A stretch of 64,000 nucleotides of DNA from Vandiemenella viatica (Eukaryota; Arthropoda; Insecta; Orthoptera; Morabidae), in NCBI GenBank assembly GCA_031002005.1, contig JARYHS010013630.1, positions 25,387,112 through 25,451,111 of the forward strand, written 5' to 3'. The first letter of the stretch is position 1. Each line of letters starts with the position of its first letter. The notes beneath the pieces are model-generated. The model made no database searches and was not told where the DNA came from. It worked only from the letters and a program-made list of their open reading frames with translations. Position numbers and translations under genes: made by a program. This document shows positions 46,856 to 57,125 of this stretch, in pieces.

Positions 46856-48133
46856 CCAACCAATGTATAATAATTTATTTCAGTTTGCTTTTTACATCAC
46901 TACTAGTGTAAAATCGTCTGAAGTGTGTATTTTGAGTTTGCATTCTGTATTAAAGTTGCTTCTGCATTTACGTTGCTAAATATTAAATGGTTTCAGTATA
47001 GTACTTAACGTGTTATTGTTTTGTTATAAAAGGGCCAGTATAAAGCCGCGGCCGAGGTCGGCCACGTGGTCTCCCCATTCAACAAAAATAGTAGAAACAA
47101 AAGGGAGAGAGAAAGAAATCATTTTATTTAGCTTTCTCAACTAGTAAAATTTGTTCAAAATTTTTTGTTTTGGACAAGGTGCTTTTAAACGGCAGAGCAA
47201 TATGATTGCTCTGTTGTGTAACTCTCCCTGTCCGATTTCCTACGTATTCCACCCGATCGCACATTTCTGGAGTTATTATTCCGCGTACCATTTTAAAAAT
47301 AAATATTAAAATATTTCGCTTTATTCGCTCATTAATAGAAAAATAATTTAAAACGTTACGCATATCCCGCGTTGGTGTATATATATCGCAATGCAATATA
47401 GTTCGCATTGCCCTGTTTGTAACTTCTCAATTTGCTCCTGGTTGGCATAAAGGAGCACTTTTGAGCAATACTTCACATGAGGCGCAGTCATGGTGTTTTA
47501 AATTAGGTTTCGCGTATAGGCTCTAACTAAATTGCCTACTCTATTCAGAGAGAGAGGGAGAGACATAGGGTAGCGCGGCGCGCTCTAATTCCGTTATACT
47601 TGACGATAAACATGTAAGTGAGAAAATGTTTGAAAAATTACTGAAATTGTGCTTAAAGTTTGTTGGAAGTGCTCTCATAATGAAACACTGGATGAATATT
47701 TGAGGGGTAATTTTCGCTCCATTTTTTGGAAAAACACGTCTTTGGCGCATATCATTATTTATGACATCATCTATCCTCAACTATTTACTGTACAGCGATA
47801 TAATTGTGCAGGTGCATGCACGTATACATTGACATATGCCATATGTAAAATAAGTTTTGAATATCTTTTAGTAGCAAAAAAGTGATAAATTAAAACGTCA
47901 GACATGATGTTGTGTTTACTGCATTCCAATGTAAACAAGCATATGCTGAAGTTTAACCGCATGAACAGCGAAAATTTAGTAAGCGATAATTTTTTTAATT
48001 TAATTTATTTTCGCGGGGGGGGGGGAGGGGGGGGAATCAGCAAAACAAATTTCAGTATAGGTATGATATTAAAAATACCCCAATCGATCAGGTCTTGGCC
48101 CCCCCCCTACAAAGTATCATATGGGCGCCCATG
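46856..48133. other. hAT family 3 3' non-coding region
   Basis: This is the stretch between the end of the transposase frame and the right terminus. It holds a short tandem pair right after the stop, in which TTTGCTTTTTCACATAAATATTAGTGTTAAATCC resembles TTTGCTTTTTACATCACTACTAGTGTAAAATCG. It also holds the antisense LINE scrap and a G-rich tract (48014-48036). No other coding is seen. Confidence 0.6.
47107..47490 (-). mobile_element. LINE RT C-terminal scrap, antisense, inside hAT family 3
   Basis: On the minus strand broken frames read VLLYANQEQIEKLQTGQC (about 47440), then RDMRNVLNYFSINERIKRNI, IFKMVRGIITPEMCDRVEYV and ALPFKSTLSKTKNFEQILLV (47408-47124). This is the typical CR1/RTE-like sequence after the RT domain (IxxLQxxQNRxxR, MLxxLxxLSVxxRI). 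It does not match LINE-A, B or C at this length, so it is probably a fourth family. Confidence 0.75.
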
Positions 48134-48141
48134 GTTAAGAG

Positions 48142-48970
48142 TGTTTTATTTGCAGATGACACTAACCTGACTCTGAGAAAAACACCAAACAGCAATCTAG
48201 AATTTAATGTAAATGAAGTACTTAGTGAAGTAGCAAATTGGTTTAAGGCAAATTCATTAAAACTAAATTTTGAAAAAACACATTATACTAGGTTTAAAAC
48301 AAAAAAGTATGCACAGCCACATTTACAAGTGAGTTATAAAAATAACACAATATTAGAAACAAAGAGTATAATATTCCTTGGTATTAAAATAGATGAGAAA
48401 CTCTGTTGGCATGAACATATTACTTCACTACTGAAGAAGTTAAGTAGTGCCACCTTTGCAATATGAACACTTTCTCTAACAGCAGATCTAGAATTAACGA
48501 AACAGGTTTACTCCTCATATTTTCATTCAGTAATGTCATATGGCATAATTTTTTGGGGGAAACTCTTCACAAAGTAAAAAAGTTTTCATAGCACAGAAAA
48601 GAGCTATTAGGATGTTGTGTAGGGTAAAACCAAGAACTTCTTGCAGACAACTTTTTAAAAAACTCAGTGTTCTTACAATGAGTTCTCAGTATATATATTC
48701 TCTCATGTGCTTTGTCATAGATCATTGTAACCTGTTTACTTCTAATTCACAGGTACACAATCTCAATACAAGAAGCAGAAATAACTTGCACAAACCACAA
48801 ACATCTCTGTCATTAGTACAAAGAGGAGTTAATTATTCTGGTTTAATAAACTTCCCAAGGGTATAAAACAATTTGCAGAAAATAAAGATATATTTAAAGA
48901 AAATCTGAGAGATTATCTTATTGGCAACTCCTCCTACTCCATTCAAGAATTTGAACAAAACAATTAATTG
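48142..48970 (+). pseudogene. LINE-C reverse transcriptase, catalytic and C-terminal part
   Basis: It begins SVLFADDTNLTLRKTPNSNL (catalytic aspartates), then WFKANSLKLNFEKTHY and FLGIKIDEKLCWHEHITSLL. A stop falls at 48464-48466. The next frame holds ADLELTKQVYSSYFHSVMSY and GIIFWG. A further frame holds IAQKRAIRMLCRVKPRTSCR and, from 48612, the C-terminal block ending INFPRV. At least two frameshifts and two stops are present. The domain order is that of a normal LINE ORF2 C-terminus. Confidence 0.88.
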
Positions 48971-49171
48971 TATTCAATATGACTTTTGCAAATCACAGCT
49001 GTAAAAATTTTATTTTATTGTCTTTATTTTTTTCTTTGTAACATATAATTGTTTTTTACTATGATTATGACTCATATTGTATGTATGTATATTAACCATG
49101 ACATGTTTCACATCCCAGAGGTGCTTCCTCAGCAGGGATCCATGAAACAAGATTGATAAATAAATAAATAA

Positions 49172-49715
49172 ATTGTACGGCATTCAGCGAAAATTTAAAG
49201 ACACGTCGTACCAGAAACAAAGTTTGTTAACTGTCAAAGATGTTAATAATCATGGCGACTGTGCTTTCAGTAAATTATGTATTAATGACGCTTGATACAT
49301 TTGAGTCTCATATTCCTTTAATATTAATGTTTTAAATTTCGGATAGGAGATTAGATAAATAGCCGAAGTCAAGAAACGAAACATGATCTTTAAAAAAAGA
49401 GATTGTGATTTTATTGTCAGTTTTTCTGCAAGGAGTGAACATCTCAACTACAGTGTGATCCATATATTATAATTGCCCATCTAGAAATGAATTTAAATAT
49501 TATCTCCTTCATTCGGTACATATAAGTCATTAGCTATTTCCACAGATTTTTATTTTGACCATTAGCTGCATAATTTGAAAACACCTTCCTAATTGCTGCG
49601 GTAGTTTCTGCGCGGGTCCCGTTCAAGTAAAGAGACACATGCAGCTTACTTACAGACGTATAATAGTATAGATAGAGAGATAGATGAGGGTACCAGGACA
49701 TCCTTCGTTCATATT
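49172..49715. other. Unassigned AT-rich stretch
   Basis: It lies between the LINE-C tail and the antisense LINE-B 3' end. No motif is recognised. An open run 49250-49447 on the minus strand has no family signature. Confidence 0.4.
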
Positions 49716-50405
49716 CAACGATCTACATCTACATCTACATTCATACTCTGCAAATCACAAACATTGTGGGTGGCAGAAGGTGCTAAGCACCAATCCTAAT
49801 CCCGCCCATTCCAATACCGAATAGTGCGAGGAAAGAAGGAATACATATAAGTATCAGTACGGCATCTTATTTCTCTAATCTTATCCCTCCGGTCATTGCG
49901 ACCTAAATAGGTTGGCGGAAGAAGTATTTCATTGCACTCTAAATTTAAATTTTTTCGCATATTCTCCAATAAATTCGAACGCAAGCTACGTCGTCTGTCT
50001 TCCAAACTATCCCAGCCCAATCTATGTATCAATTCTATGACGCTTTCATAAGGGCTGTAACAACAAGTCACGAATCTAGCGGCTCTCCTCTGCACCCTCT
50101 CAACTGAGTCAATCAGAACCTTGCGATACGGATCCCAAACCCCACAACAGTAATCCAGATGCGGACGCACTAGTGTTTTATACGCTATCTCCTTTGTTTG
50201 AGCATTACAATTCCTCAAAATACGACCTATGAATCGTAATTTAGAATTAGCCTTACCTACGACGGAAGTTATGTGCATGTCCCATTTCATGTTGCTTTGT
50301 ACTATCACCCCCAGATAATTCACGGAATCAACCGTGTCAACAGGTGAAGTGTTTATTTTGTACTCGTGAACAAACTGATTCTTCTTGTTACTTATCCGCA
50401 TTGCC
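49716..50405 (-). mobile_element. LINE-B copy, antisense, 5'-truncated, well preserved
   Basis: The 3' terminus at the left reads ATCTACATCTACATCTACAT. A 222-codon open frame on the minus strand (50464-49796) ends in the family's C-terminal region: MKWDMHITSVVGKANSKLRF, HLDYCCGVWDPYRKVLIDSV, VQRRAARFVTCCYSPYESVI, LGWDSLEDRRRSLRSNLL and LPPTYLGRNDRRDKIREIRC. It aligns with 5430-6055 in the other copy but has far fewer lesions, so it is younger. The right boundary near 50405 marks 5' truncation. Confidence 0.92.
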
Positions 50406-50679
50406 GATAAGCTGTAGGTCCAGTGACGACAGAGGCAGAATGCGCGGTGAATCGAAACCATCACTCTGCGGCCGAAATTATTTAATCGTGATGTCTTACA
50501 CTGTACATATAATTTCTTGCAATGTGACGACTAGCTTGGAAGAGGTTTTTTTTCTTTTGGTTTTACCCCTGTCGACGTTGTAATATTACCATAATTGAAC
50601 ATTGTTTTAATTAATGTGGGTACAGGCTGAGCTATGTGTATGCTCGAGCAGCTGTTATTTTTGCATACGTGATGCCAGA
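50406..50679. other. Unassigned stretch
   Basis: A short stretch between the LINE-B truncation point and a mariner-like end. Nothing is recognised. Confidence 0.35.
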
Positions 50680-50827
50680 TACGAGGGGGTACCAAAAAAT
50701 AACCGGAATTTAAAGATAAAATTTGTAGAGGGCAAATGTAGGTAGGTGCAGGATAGGGGAAAGATGGGTGTGTAAGGAAATTGCCACCGGAGCCTGTGCT
50801 CCATTGCAATTAAATTAAATTAATTAA
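50680..50827 (+). mobile_element. Mariner-like end fused to a LINE-A 3' terminus
   Basis: The left 30 bp, TACGAGGGGGTACCAAAAAA then TAACCGG, resembles the mariner-2 terminus at 9519-9550. From about 50703 the sequence is LINE-A 3' end, AAAGATAAAATTTGTAGAGG onward, matching 24975-25092 almost base for base, with the tail CTCCATTGCAATTAAATTAA. No mariner body follows. Confidence 0.8.
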
Positions 50828-50867
50828 ACAATGCTCATTTGTTGTTTTGATGCCAATTATATTTATA

Positions 50868-51770
50868 ACTAGCGGAGTTCCCGGCATTGTCCGGTATAGT
50901 TGGCGTAGATTTAACCATACCCTATTTTTATTCCCGCAAAACATTTGTACAAAGTTTCATAAAATACGCGCAAATTTTATCGGAATTAAAGCAAACTTAC
51001 ATTCACCCGCCCCCTACCAAGAAACTGGTGGGCTGAAGTTTATTTGCATGTATACTATTTTCATTCGTCCGAAAAGATTCATGTATATCAAGCTTCGATA
51101 ATTTGGTTAAGAAATTTCATTACTACATTACTGAACAACCCTAGAATATGTTATAAACTCACGTTTATTCAATTGTGAAGTTAATGGATATACTTGTGGT
51201 TCTAAACGCCAGATCCTTTAACTCTGCAGATAAAATATCAAACGTGAATCCGAAATAATATTATCGTAAACAGAAGACTAATGCTGAAGGCCAGAGATAT
51301 TGTCCAGAGATCGTGCTTAAAGAAAATCTCTGTTGTTTTTACGGCTATCTATGTCGTTTAAAAATTGATATCCCGAATTAAATCAAAGAATACTTCAAGC
51401 TATGGCTTTTAAAAATTGAATATATCGAATTAAAAGAAAGAATACTTAAAGTTTTGTTTAGTGTGCAAAATAGTTATTACTATAAATTATCTTATTGCTT
51501 TAATTAAAGGCTATAGTAATAGACATTGTGTTGTGTGTTTAGTGCGGAGTATACGGCATCTAGTGAATCCTTCTGTGGAATTTCTCACCATACGTTCAGA
51601 ATTTCATTTAATGCTCCTACATTATTTAACGTTGAAACATAAGACATGCCAGACAAGTGAATTAAAATTCTAAGCTTTAAAACGGTGAAAACTCAATCGA
51701 AATCTGCGCCGTAGTTTCCGAGTTTTTATACGACCAATATGTCCGGTTTTCGTTTTATAGATAGAGATAG
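50868..51770 (+). mobile_element. Dispersed repeat, class uncertain
   Basis: It starts ACTAGCGGAGTTCCCGGCAT then TGTCCGG, and ends near 51770 with CTGCGCCGTAGTTTCCGAGT and TTTATAGATAGAGATAGA. Such a start and end pair is typical of arthropod interspersed repeats of LINE/SINE type, as I remember. The interior has no recognised frame. It resembles, but does not match base for base, the repeat at 31112-32335. Confidence 0.45.
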
Positions 51771-52439
51771 ATTATTCACTTATTCTGCATAGCAGGAATC
51801 CGAAGAAATGGCTTAGAGACCTGATCGAACTTCGTTGATGGGAATGTAGCGCCTTCAGGTTCATCGAGGCAAGTGACGAACATCGAAAGGGGGACTGTTC
51901 CAGCGACGCCTTTGTAAAGCAGTGCTCTGATCAGCTGGATCAGTCATTTAGTGACCAAATACAGTTTATAAATGTTTGTTCTCACTAGCTCAAGTGCAAC
52001 TTTTTGGGCGAAGATGATGGTGAGTTGGTCCACGCAGTTTGCTGCCTATTACGGTAAAAACACATACATTCCTGAAGCGTGATTGCACTAAAATAGAAAA
52101 TAATCTCCCCTGCTCATATATTGGCTATGGCAAAGAGATTTGCTGACAACAGTTCTACCGATCAGTTTATGAGTATTAGCTGGAGGATATGTTTCTAATG
52201 ATTTTTGTTTCAAAATCAGAATCTTTTTTTTAATCATTAATTTTGTTTGTAAGCTGTTAGTGTCATATAATAATTTTTATTATGCTAGTGGAAGTGATAG
52301 ATCTATTTTGTATGGTTGTAATCGTAGTTTGCTGACGCTGATAAGTCGTGGAGCTGTGAAATAGTGGGCGGGGTCCTTGTGTACTTCCCTAAACATACAG
52401 TCCTAAATTTTTTAAACAGATACGCAAGTAGCCGTACAG
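51771..52439. other. Unassigned stretch left of the foldback-like element
   Basis: No gene or element is recognised. The true outer left end of the foldback-like element may lie in here. Confidence 0.35.
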
Positions 52440-52880
52440 GATCAGAGTTGTAGTACACACTTTCAGCATTAAAATGGTATATCGTTCATCCCTCTGTCAC
52501 ATATGGTTGTCGAGATACACGTTGAAATAAGCGCACGTGAGTCCACGCTGGGCCGAGAGCTCCGCACGCCGCTCCCCGACCATTATGGGTATTAACCTGA
52601 AAAAAATATAATGTAGACCTGAAAATTGGTACAGATATTACTTACTACCTAAGAATCATGTCTTGAAAATTCCCCATCTCTGAGGTGTCCTCTTCATAAT
52701 TTTATCAGGGCAAAAGATTTTAATTAGGGCTTAAATGTCATAATCAGTATAAACGTCTTGTAGATCTTAAAATATCAGCTTTTGTATCATTTAATTGCAC
52801 TATAAGTAATTGGAAAGGCTAATTATTGAAAGACGGCGTAGTTTTGGACGTAATTATTCTACAGAAGTAAAAAAAAACTC
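52440..52880 (+). repeat. Left inverted arm of the foldback-like element
   Basis: The arm runs from GATCAGAGTTGTAGTACACA through ACCATTATGGGTATTAACCT and CAATTAATAATT-type text to GTAATTATTCTACAGAAGTA. Its reverse complement is 56168-56606. Differences are mostly single-base. A further partial unit follows at about 52890-53110 (CAGCATTAAAATGGTATATT, then GAGATATGCATCGAAA). Confidence 0.9.
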
Positions 52881-53258
52881 TCATTTGATAGTGAAACAGG
52901 TACGAAGTATGACTTGTTTTGTAAGAAAGTCAGATTTGCTAAAAACTATCGAAGACCTATTATAAAAGTTACAGAACGCAGTTTCAGCATTAAAATGGTA
53001 TATTCATCATATTTTTGAGACAAACGGTTGGTGAGATATGCATCGAAACATTCGAAACAACACGCAGAGCTCAGCATTAGCGCCGTTCCGCTTATCCTTC
53101 CTCTTCTGTCTGCATAATTCTAATCTCTTCGAACAGTGCGCTGAGATTTTGTGCTCTTGGTACTATATATAAACTGAAAGAAATAAACCTTGAAAATGAT
53201 GAAACATTTTGCAAAATTATAAATTATACAAATTTTTATTAAAATATTTGAATGAAAT

Positions 53259-53611
53259 TTAAAGTTCAGCTTCATCATCGTACTCATTATCTGAATTATT
53301 ATAGGTGACTTTATCGCATGCAGATCTTCGGCAATGTCCACATATTAGTGAACACTCCAGCCCACAACGCACACATTCAAATCTGTTTCGCAGATGTTCT
53401 TACAATTGCCGGGCACCAAATTGAGAAGATTATCCGGAGCAGGTGGAAATAGGTTAGTCACTGGCACAAGAGCTCCATTCTGAATTCTCCAGCCCAAATC
53501 TTCAGGACGTAAAGAATTTCCTAGCCATTCTTGAATCTGTGAGTATATTCGTAGAGGACGTCGCTTACGTGCTGCATATGTTGGTGGAAGGGACATAATC
53601 TGGAAGGATAC
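53259..53611 (-). pseudogene. C-terminal Cys-rich part of an uncharacterised element-linked protein
   Basis: The minus-strand frame starts about FQIMSLPPTYAARKRRPLRI, then YSQIQEWLGNSLRPEDLGWR, a PVTNLFPPAPDNLLNLVPGN segment and CKNIC. After a frameshift near 53365 it continues RCGLECSLICGHCRRSACDK and ends YDDEAEL with TAA at 53259-53261. The wording (LPPT..A...H.LR.Y.Q.Q.WLG, then DWGW, PAPD.LL, then a CXC-like cysteine cluster) matches the C-terminus of a protein family I remember from many arthropod and cnidarian annotations, of unknown function. A poly-A signal-like AATAAAAATTTG follows. Confidence 0.7.
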
Positions 53612-53834
53612 AGTGACTGGTTGGGTTGCGAACTAACGATTGTATTTTATTACCAGAAGTTCATAGATAATTTGACACTGATATTTAAAATTGTCATAGT
53701 GGGCAACGGCAAACGATGGATCTGAACACATGAAAACGAAAAGAGAGGAGCGTCGTCGATGTGCCGGGGTGAAATCTTCTGCCAATGTTTCCGCTCACCA
53801 CAACACGGTTGTCACTTCATTCCAAGCTGAGCTT

Positions 53835-56159
53835 TTAAAAACTGTCATAACATAAATCAGCTAGTCGAATTACTTGTAAACAAATTCAAGACTGCGGGTC
53901 ATCGTACCATTCAGTGTAAAGGAGATGCGGATGCCAGCATTGCATTGTTTGCACTTGATTATTGCAGGGGTCAAGAGGTAGCGGTCATTTCAGGGACGCC
54001 GACTCTGTGGGTGCTCGGGGGCTCCAGCACCCACGAGAAGTAAGTAGTGGGTGCAGAGCACCCATGAACATAGATATCTAAACTAATAAATTAATCAGTA
54101 ATCGACTTTGTGTGATAACTTTATTACCGACTCACAAACCGGGTGGCAGAGCAAGACGTCTCGACGAGCGTGCACGACTGGCTGTCATACCCAAGGAGAA
54201 TACCTAACACCAAGTAGTAAGTGTGACGATCACGGAAAGCAACTCTCCTCCGCCCTCCGTCGCGTCACTGCTGTGGCTCGCGGCTCTGTCAGGAAATCTA
54301 GTAAATAAAGCGCGTGTTGTTATTGTGTTTATTTCAGAAAATTAGTTGTTTAGATATATAAATTCGTCGTTAGAAATCATAAGGTGCCAAAATCTGAAGA
54401 ACCTTACACTAGTAGCTCTTCTCAACTTAGTACAACTCGACAAATCCAAACAGAAAATGTTATTTCTGAAAATTCATGAGAAAAGGAGCAATTTTTCACA
54501 GTGGTAGACAATTTTTCCTTGGCTGTTTTACGTTGAAGATATAGATAAAGCGTTTCGATCAATCTGTAAAGAAATCATGTCTATTGGCGTTTCTACGCCG
54601 AAAAAATCGAGAGTTGTTAGAGTCCACTAAGGCATTCACTCAAAGTGTTTTTTTTCGTCAAGCAACGTTAGAAACGTTTAAAAAAGTATTGAAAGTCTGA
54701 CCTTCATTGTTTTTGTGTATTGAATAAGGCCAGTTAAGAATGTAGCGCGAATGAACACTGCTTGTTATAAAAAAAAAAAACTTGAAGATACGAAAACGGC
54801 TAGAACCGACCTCTTAAAATTTATTTAAACTCTTCGTTGTTTAATGAACCGAGTCCTAGCTATAAGGGGCCACAAGGATGAACATTCAAAGTACATTCGA
54901 TTGTTGAAACTGCGATAACAAGATGTTGCGAGTTAAAGTTGTGGTTCCAGTGCAGTAGGTTGTCACACGTTATCACTAACGAACTGTGTACAATTTTGAT
55001 TGACGAAGTATTACATAACATAATCAAACCAATACAAAATGCTGTCTATTACTCAGTTATGGTTGGTGAAACTAGTTTTATTTCAAATAGTGATAAAGTC
55101 ACATTCGATTTCGCTTAAAATACATGAAACTTATTTACTCGTCGTATGGCTAAGCAATTAATGTAATACATATAAATATATACAACGACAAGAACCATTG
55201 CAACATTCACAAATCGATGTTCGGTTGTTACAGCCATACTATGAAGGAAGTTGCAGAACTGAAAACATTATGAAATGGTCCATCCTACTTCCAGAGAGGG
55301 CATTACATGATTTACTAAACATGGTATGACACATTTGAGTAACATGGAACTACAGTATTTCTTATTGAGCAAGCAGCAGTTACGTGAAACAGTTCTACGT
55401 TGATGACTTTCATGTGGATCATTTAATTCTTCATCGCAAAATGCTTTTAAATATTGCACGAACAAAAACTGTCAGCCTGAATAATGTGGAAGAAATTGTT
55501 TCATCTATAATTTGTCATTATTATGACAGGTATCCGTTCTTCATTGCTCAAACTAGCATTTTTTTACAAGTATTTTTTTCCTTCTCTTTTGTATCTCTGA
55601 ACTAATTGCTAGGTAGCTTAAGTTACTTCCTGCAAAAATCAACATCTGCCAATAAAAATCCTTTTAAAATCGGTTCACACACTTTGCCAATTCTTTTAAA
55701 ACAACTGAGTCATAAAATGAGCGTGAGCACCCACGAGGTTTTCTGAAAGCCGGCGCCCCTGGATCATTTCCAACGATACGGATGTCCTCGTTGGTAGCAA
55801 GAATTAGTGAAAGCAGTCGTCTAAATGTAGTTCACCCTGTCACAAGCAAAACTGCTAGTAAGGTCTTCAACGTGGCAGAACACTGCAAATCCATTACAAA
55901 CATAAAAATCTCTGCACTCTGTTGTCATGCATTAACTGGGTGCGATACTGCTAGCGCTCTTTCCGGTAAAAAAAAAAAAAAAAAAAAACAAGGCTGGAAT
56001 TTATTGAAGGGTTCTGCAGTACTTTGTGACAAAGTGGAAACATCCGAACATCCCAACGCACAGAAAGAAGACATAATATCCGCAGGAAAGACGTTTGCCG
56101 TTGCCCTCTATGACAATTTTCTTTCTCAGTGTCAAAATCTGAACGAACATCGGGTATAA
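53835..56159 (+). pseudogene. Middle part of the same uncharacterised protein, split by a hAT
   Basis: The plus-strand frame reads LVELLVNKFKTAGHRTIQCK, then GDADASIALFALDYCRGQEV and AVIS up to the hAT insertion at 53990. After the insertion (from 55762) it continues NDTDVLV. A frameshift then gives SLVARISESSRLNVVHPVTS, followed by CCHALTGCDTASALSGK, an A-run of about 19 that disrupts the frame context, and text ending CQNLNEHRV at 56157. The acidic GDAD and DTDVL motifs recall PIN/FEN-like nuclease folds and HALTGCDT is a family hallmark. Function is unknown. It ends where the C-terminal part (found antisense at 53611) should begin. Confidence 0.7.
53991..55761 (+). mobile_element. hAT family 4 element inserted in the foldback-like element's gene
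   Basis: The 8-bp flanks are GGTCATTT (53983-53990) and GATCATTT (55762-55769), with one mismatch. The ends are CAGGGACGCCGACTCTGTGG at the left and the complement of CAGGGGCGCCGGCTTTCAGA at the right. Both ends carry AGCACCCACGAG subterminally. Excision in silico restores a continuous reading frame of the host gene. The interior has only scraps of hAT-like frame. It ends similarly to hAT family 3 (CAGGGGCGCC). Confidence 0.88.
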
Positions 56160-56167
56160 AACAATGT

Positions 56168-56606
56168 CGTAAGTTTTTACTTCTGTACAGTAATTACGTT
56201 CAAAACTACGCCGTCTTTTAATAATTAGCCTTTCCAATTACTTATAGTGCAATTAAATGATACAAAAGCTGATATTTTAAGACCTACAAGACGTTTATTC
56301 TGATTATGACATTTGAGCCTTAATTAAAATCTTTTGCACTGATAAAACTATGAAGAGGACACCTCAGAGATGGGGACTTTTCAAGACATGATTCTTAGAT
56401 AGTAAGTAATATCTGTACCAATTTTCAGGTCTACATTATATTTTTTCAGGTTAATACACATAATGGTCGGGGAGCGGCGCGCGGAGCTCTCGGCCTAGCG
56501 TTGACTCACGTGCGCTTGTTTCAACGCGTATCTCGACAACCATATGTGACAGAAGGATGAGCGACATACCATTTTAATGCTGAAAGTGTGTACTACAACT
56601 TTGATC
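56168..56606 (-). repeat. Right inverted arm of the foldback-like element
   Basis: The arm runs from TTTTTACTTCTGTACAGTAA to GTGTACTACAACTTTGATCA and pairs with 52440-52880. It starts about 10 bp after the stop of the protein piece ending at 56159. A diverged direct copy of the same unit follows at 56640-57125, recognisable by TATGACGCGGACACCCTAGAGGTGGGGACTT versus TATGAAGAGGACACCTCAGAGATGGGGACTT. Confidence 0.9.
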
Positions 56607-56639
56607 ACAGGTCTCGACCTGGTAACTTTGACAGTTTTT

Positions 56640-57125
56640 CCGCAATGCAGAGAAATTGAAAAAAAGTTATGTTTCGTACTGCCTTCATGATAAAATGTGA
56701 CTATACTTTTACTTTTAAATAATAATAGTGTCGATATTACACTTTTATGCAGTGGTTAGCCTATTCTAATTACCTAGGGTGCAATAAAACATTATTGGGT
56801 CTGACATTTTAAATGTTACAACGAGTTTATACAGATTTGGCACTCAATCCCTATTTAAGCCTTTTTGACCTAAAAAAAAAACTATGACGCGGACACCCTA
56901 GAGGTGGGGACTTTTTAGTACTTGGTTCTAAGGTACTAAGGAAGGTCTGTGCCAAATTTCAGCTCTATTTTTTTCGAGGTTACCCCTAAAATCTGTCTAA
57001 AATGCCTGTACTATTAGTTAATTCATCGTCGTTGGAAAGGGTTGAAACGGAATTGAGCTCTGGGCGCATTCGATCAATCAGAGAAGGGAGGAAGCTTGCA
57101 TTTTTTACACGCCTTTTGAAGAGCT
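56640..57125 (-). repeat. Diverged second unit outside the right arm
   Basis: Segment by segment it parallels 56168-56606: AGCCTATTCTAATTACCTAG versus AGCCTTTCCAATTACTTATA; ACACCCTAGAGGTGGGGACT versus ACACCTCAGAGATGGGGACT; GTGCCAAATTTCAGCTCTAT versus GTACCAATTTTCAGGTCTAC. The unit length is about 480 bp. It shows that the arms are tandem arrays and not single repeats. Confidence 0.85.

Larger units (their letters stand above)
43823..48133 (+). mobile_element. hAT family 3 transposon, 4.3 kb, nearly complete
   Basis: An exact 8-bp target duplication GTTAAGAG lies at 43815-43822 and 48134-48141, inside LINE-C. The ends are CAGGGGCGCCCATA at the left and the complement of CATGGGCGCCCATA at the right. 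A perfect GC palindrome (G8-CCGCGG-C8, 43847-43868) lies just inside the left end. It contains a long transposase gene, a probable 5' UTR intron acceptor at 44382-44391, and an antisense LINE scrap (47107-47490). G-runs near 48014-48036 mark the right subterminal region. Confidence 0.95.
39840..49171 (+). mobile_element. LINE-C non-LTR retrotransposon, split by pogo and hAT insertions
   Basis: LINE sequence is present at 39840-40051, 42828-43822 and 48142-49171 and reads on in frame across both insertions. The first part encodes GWITKGIRISCKTKRDLYLK. The middle carries the RT N-terminus and palm. The last part starts SVLFADDTNLTL and runs to the C-terminus (CFVIDHCNLFTSNSQVHNLN) and an (AAAT)n tail at about 49156-49171. 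It is 5'-truncated, with about 2.2 kb of LINE in total. A 3' end of the same family lies antisense at 2931-3403. Confidence 0.93.
52440..57125. mobile_element. Foldback-like DNA element, unclassified
   Basis: Two long inverted arms face each other: 52440-52880 and 56168-56606, about 440 bp each and visibly near-identical (for example GGTCGGGGAGCGGCG and ATACCATTTTAATGCTGAAA on both). Each arm is followed by a further diverged copy of the same ~500-bp unit: a partial one inside the left arm (about 52890-53110) and a fuller one outside the right arm (about 56640-57125). Between the arms lie two pieces of one protein on opposite strands and a hAT insertion. No transposase of a known superfamily is recognised. 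Outer ends and target duplication are not defined. Confidence 0.7.
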
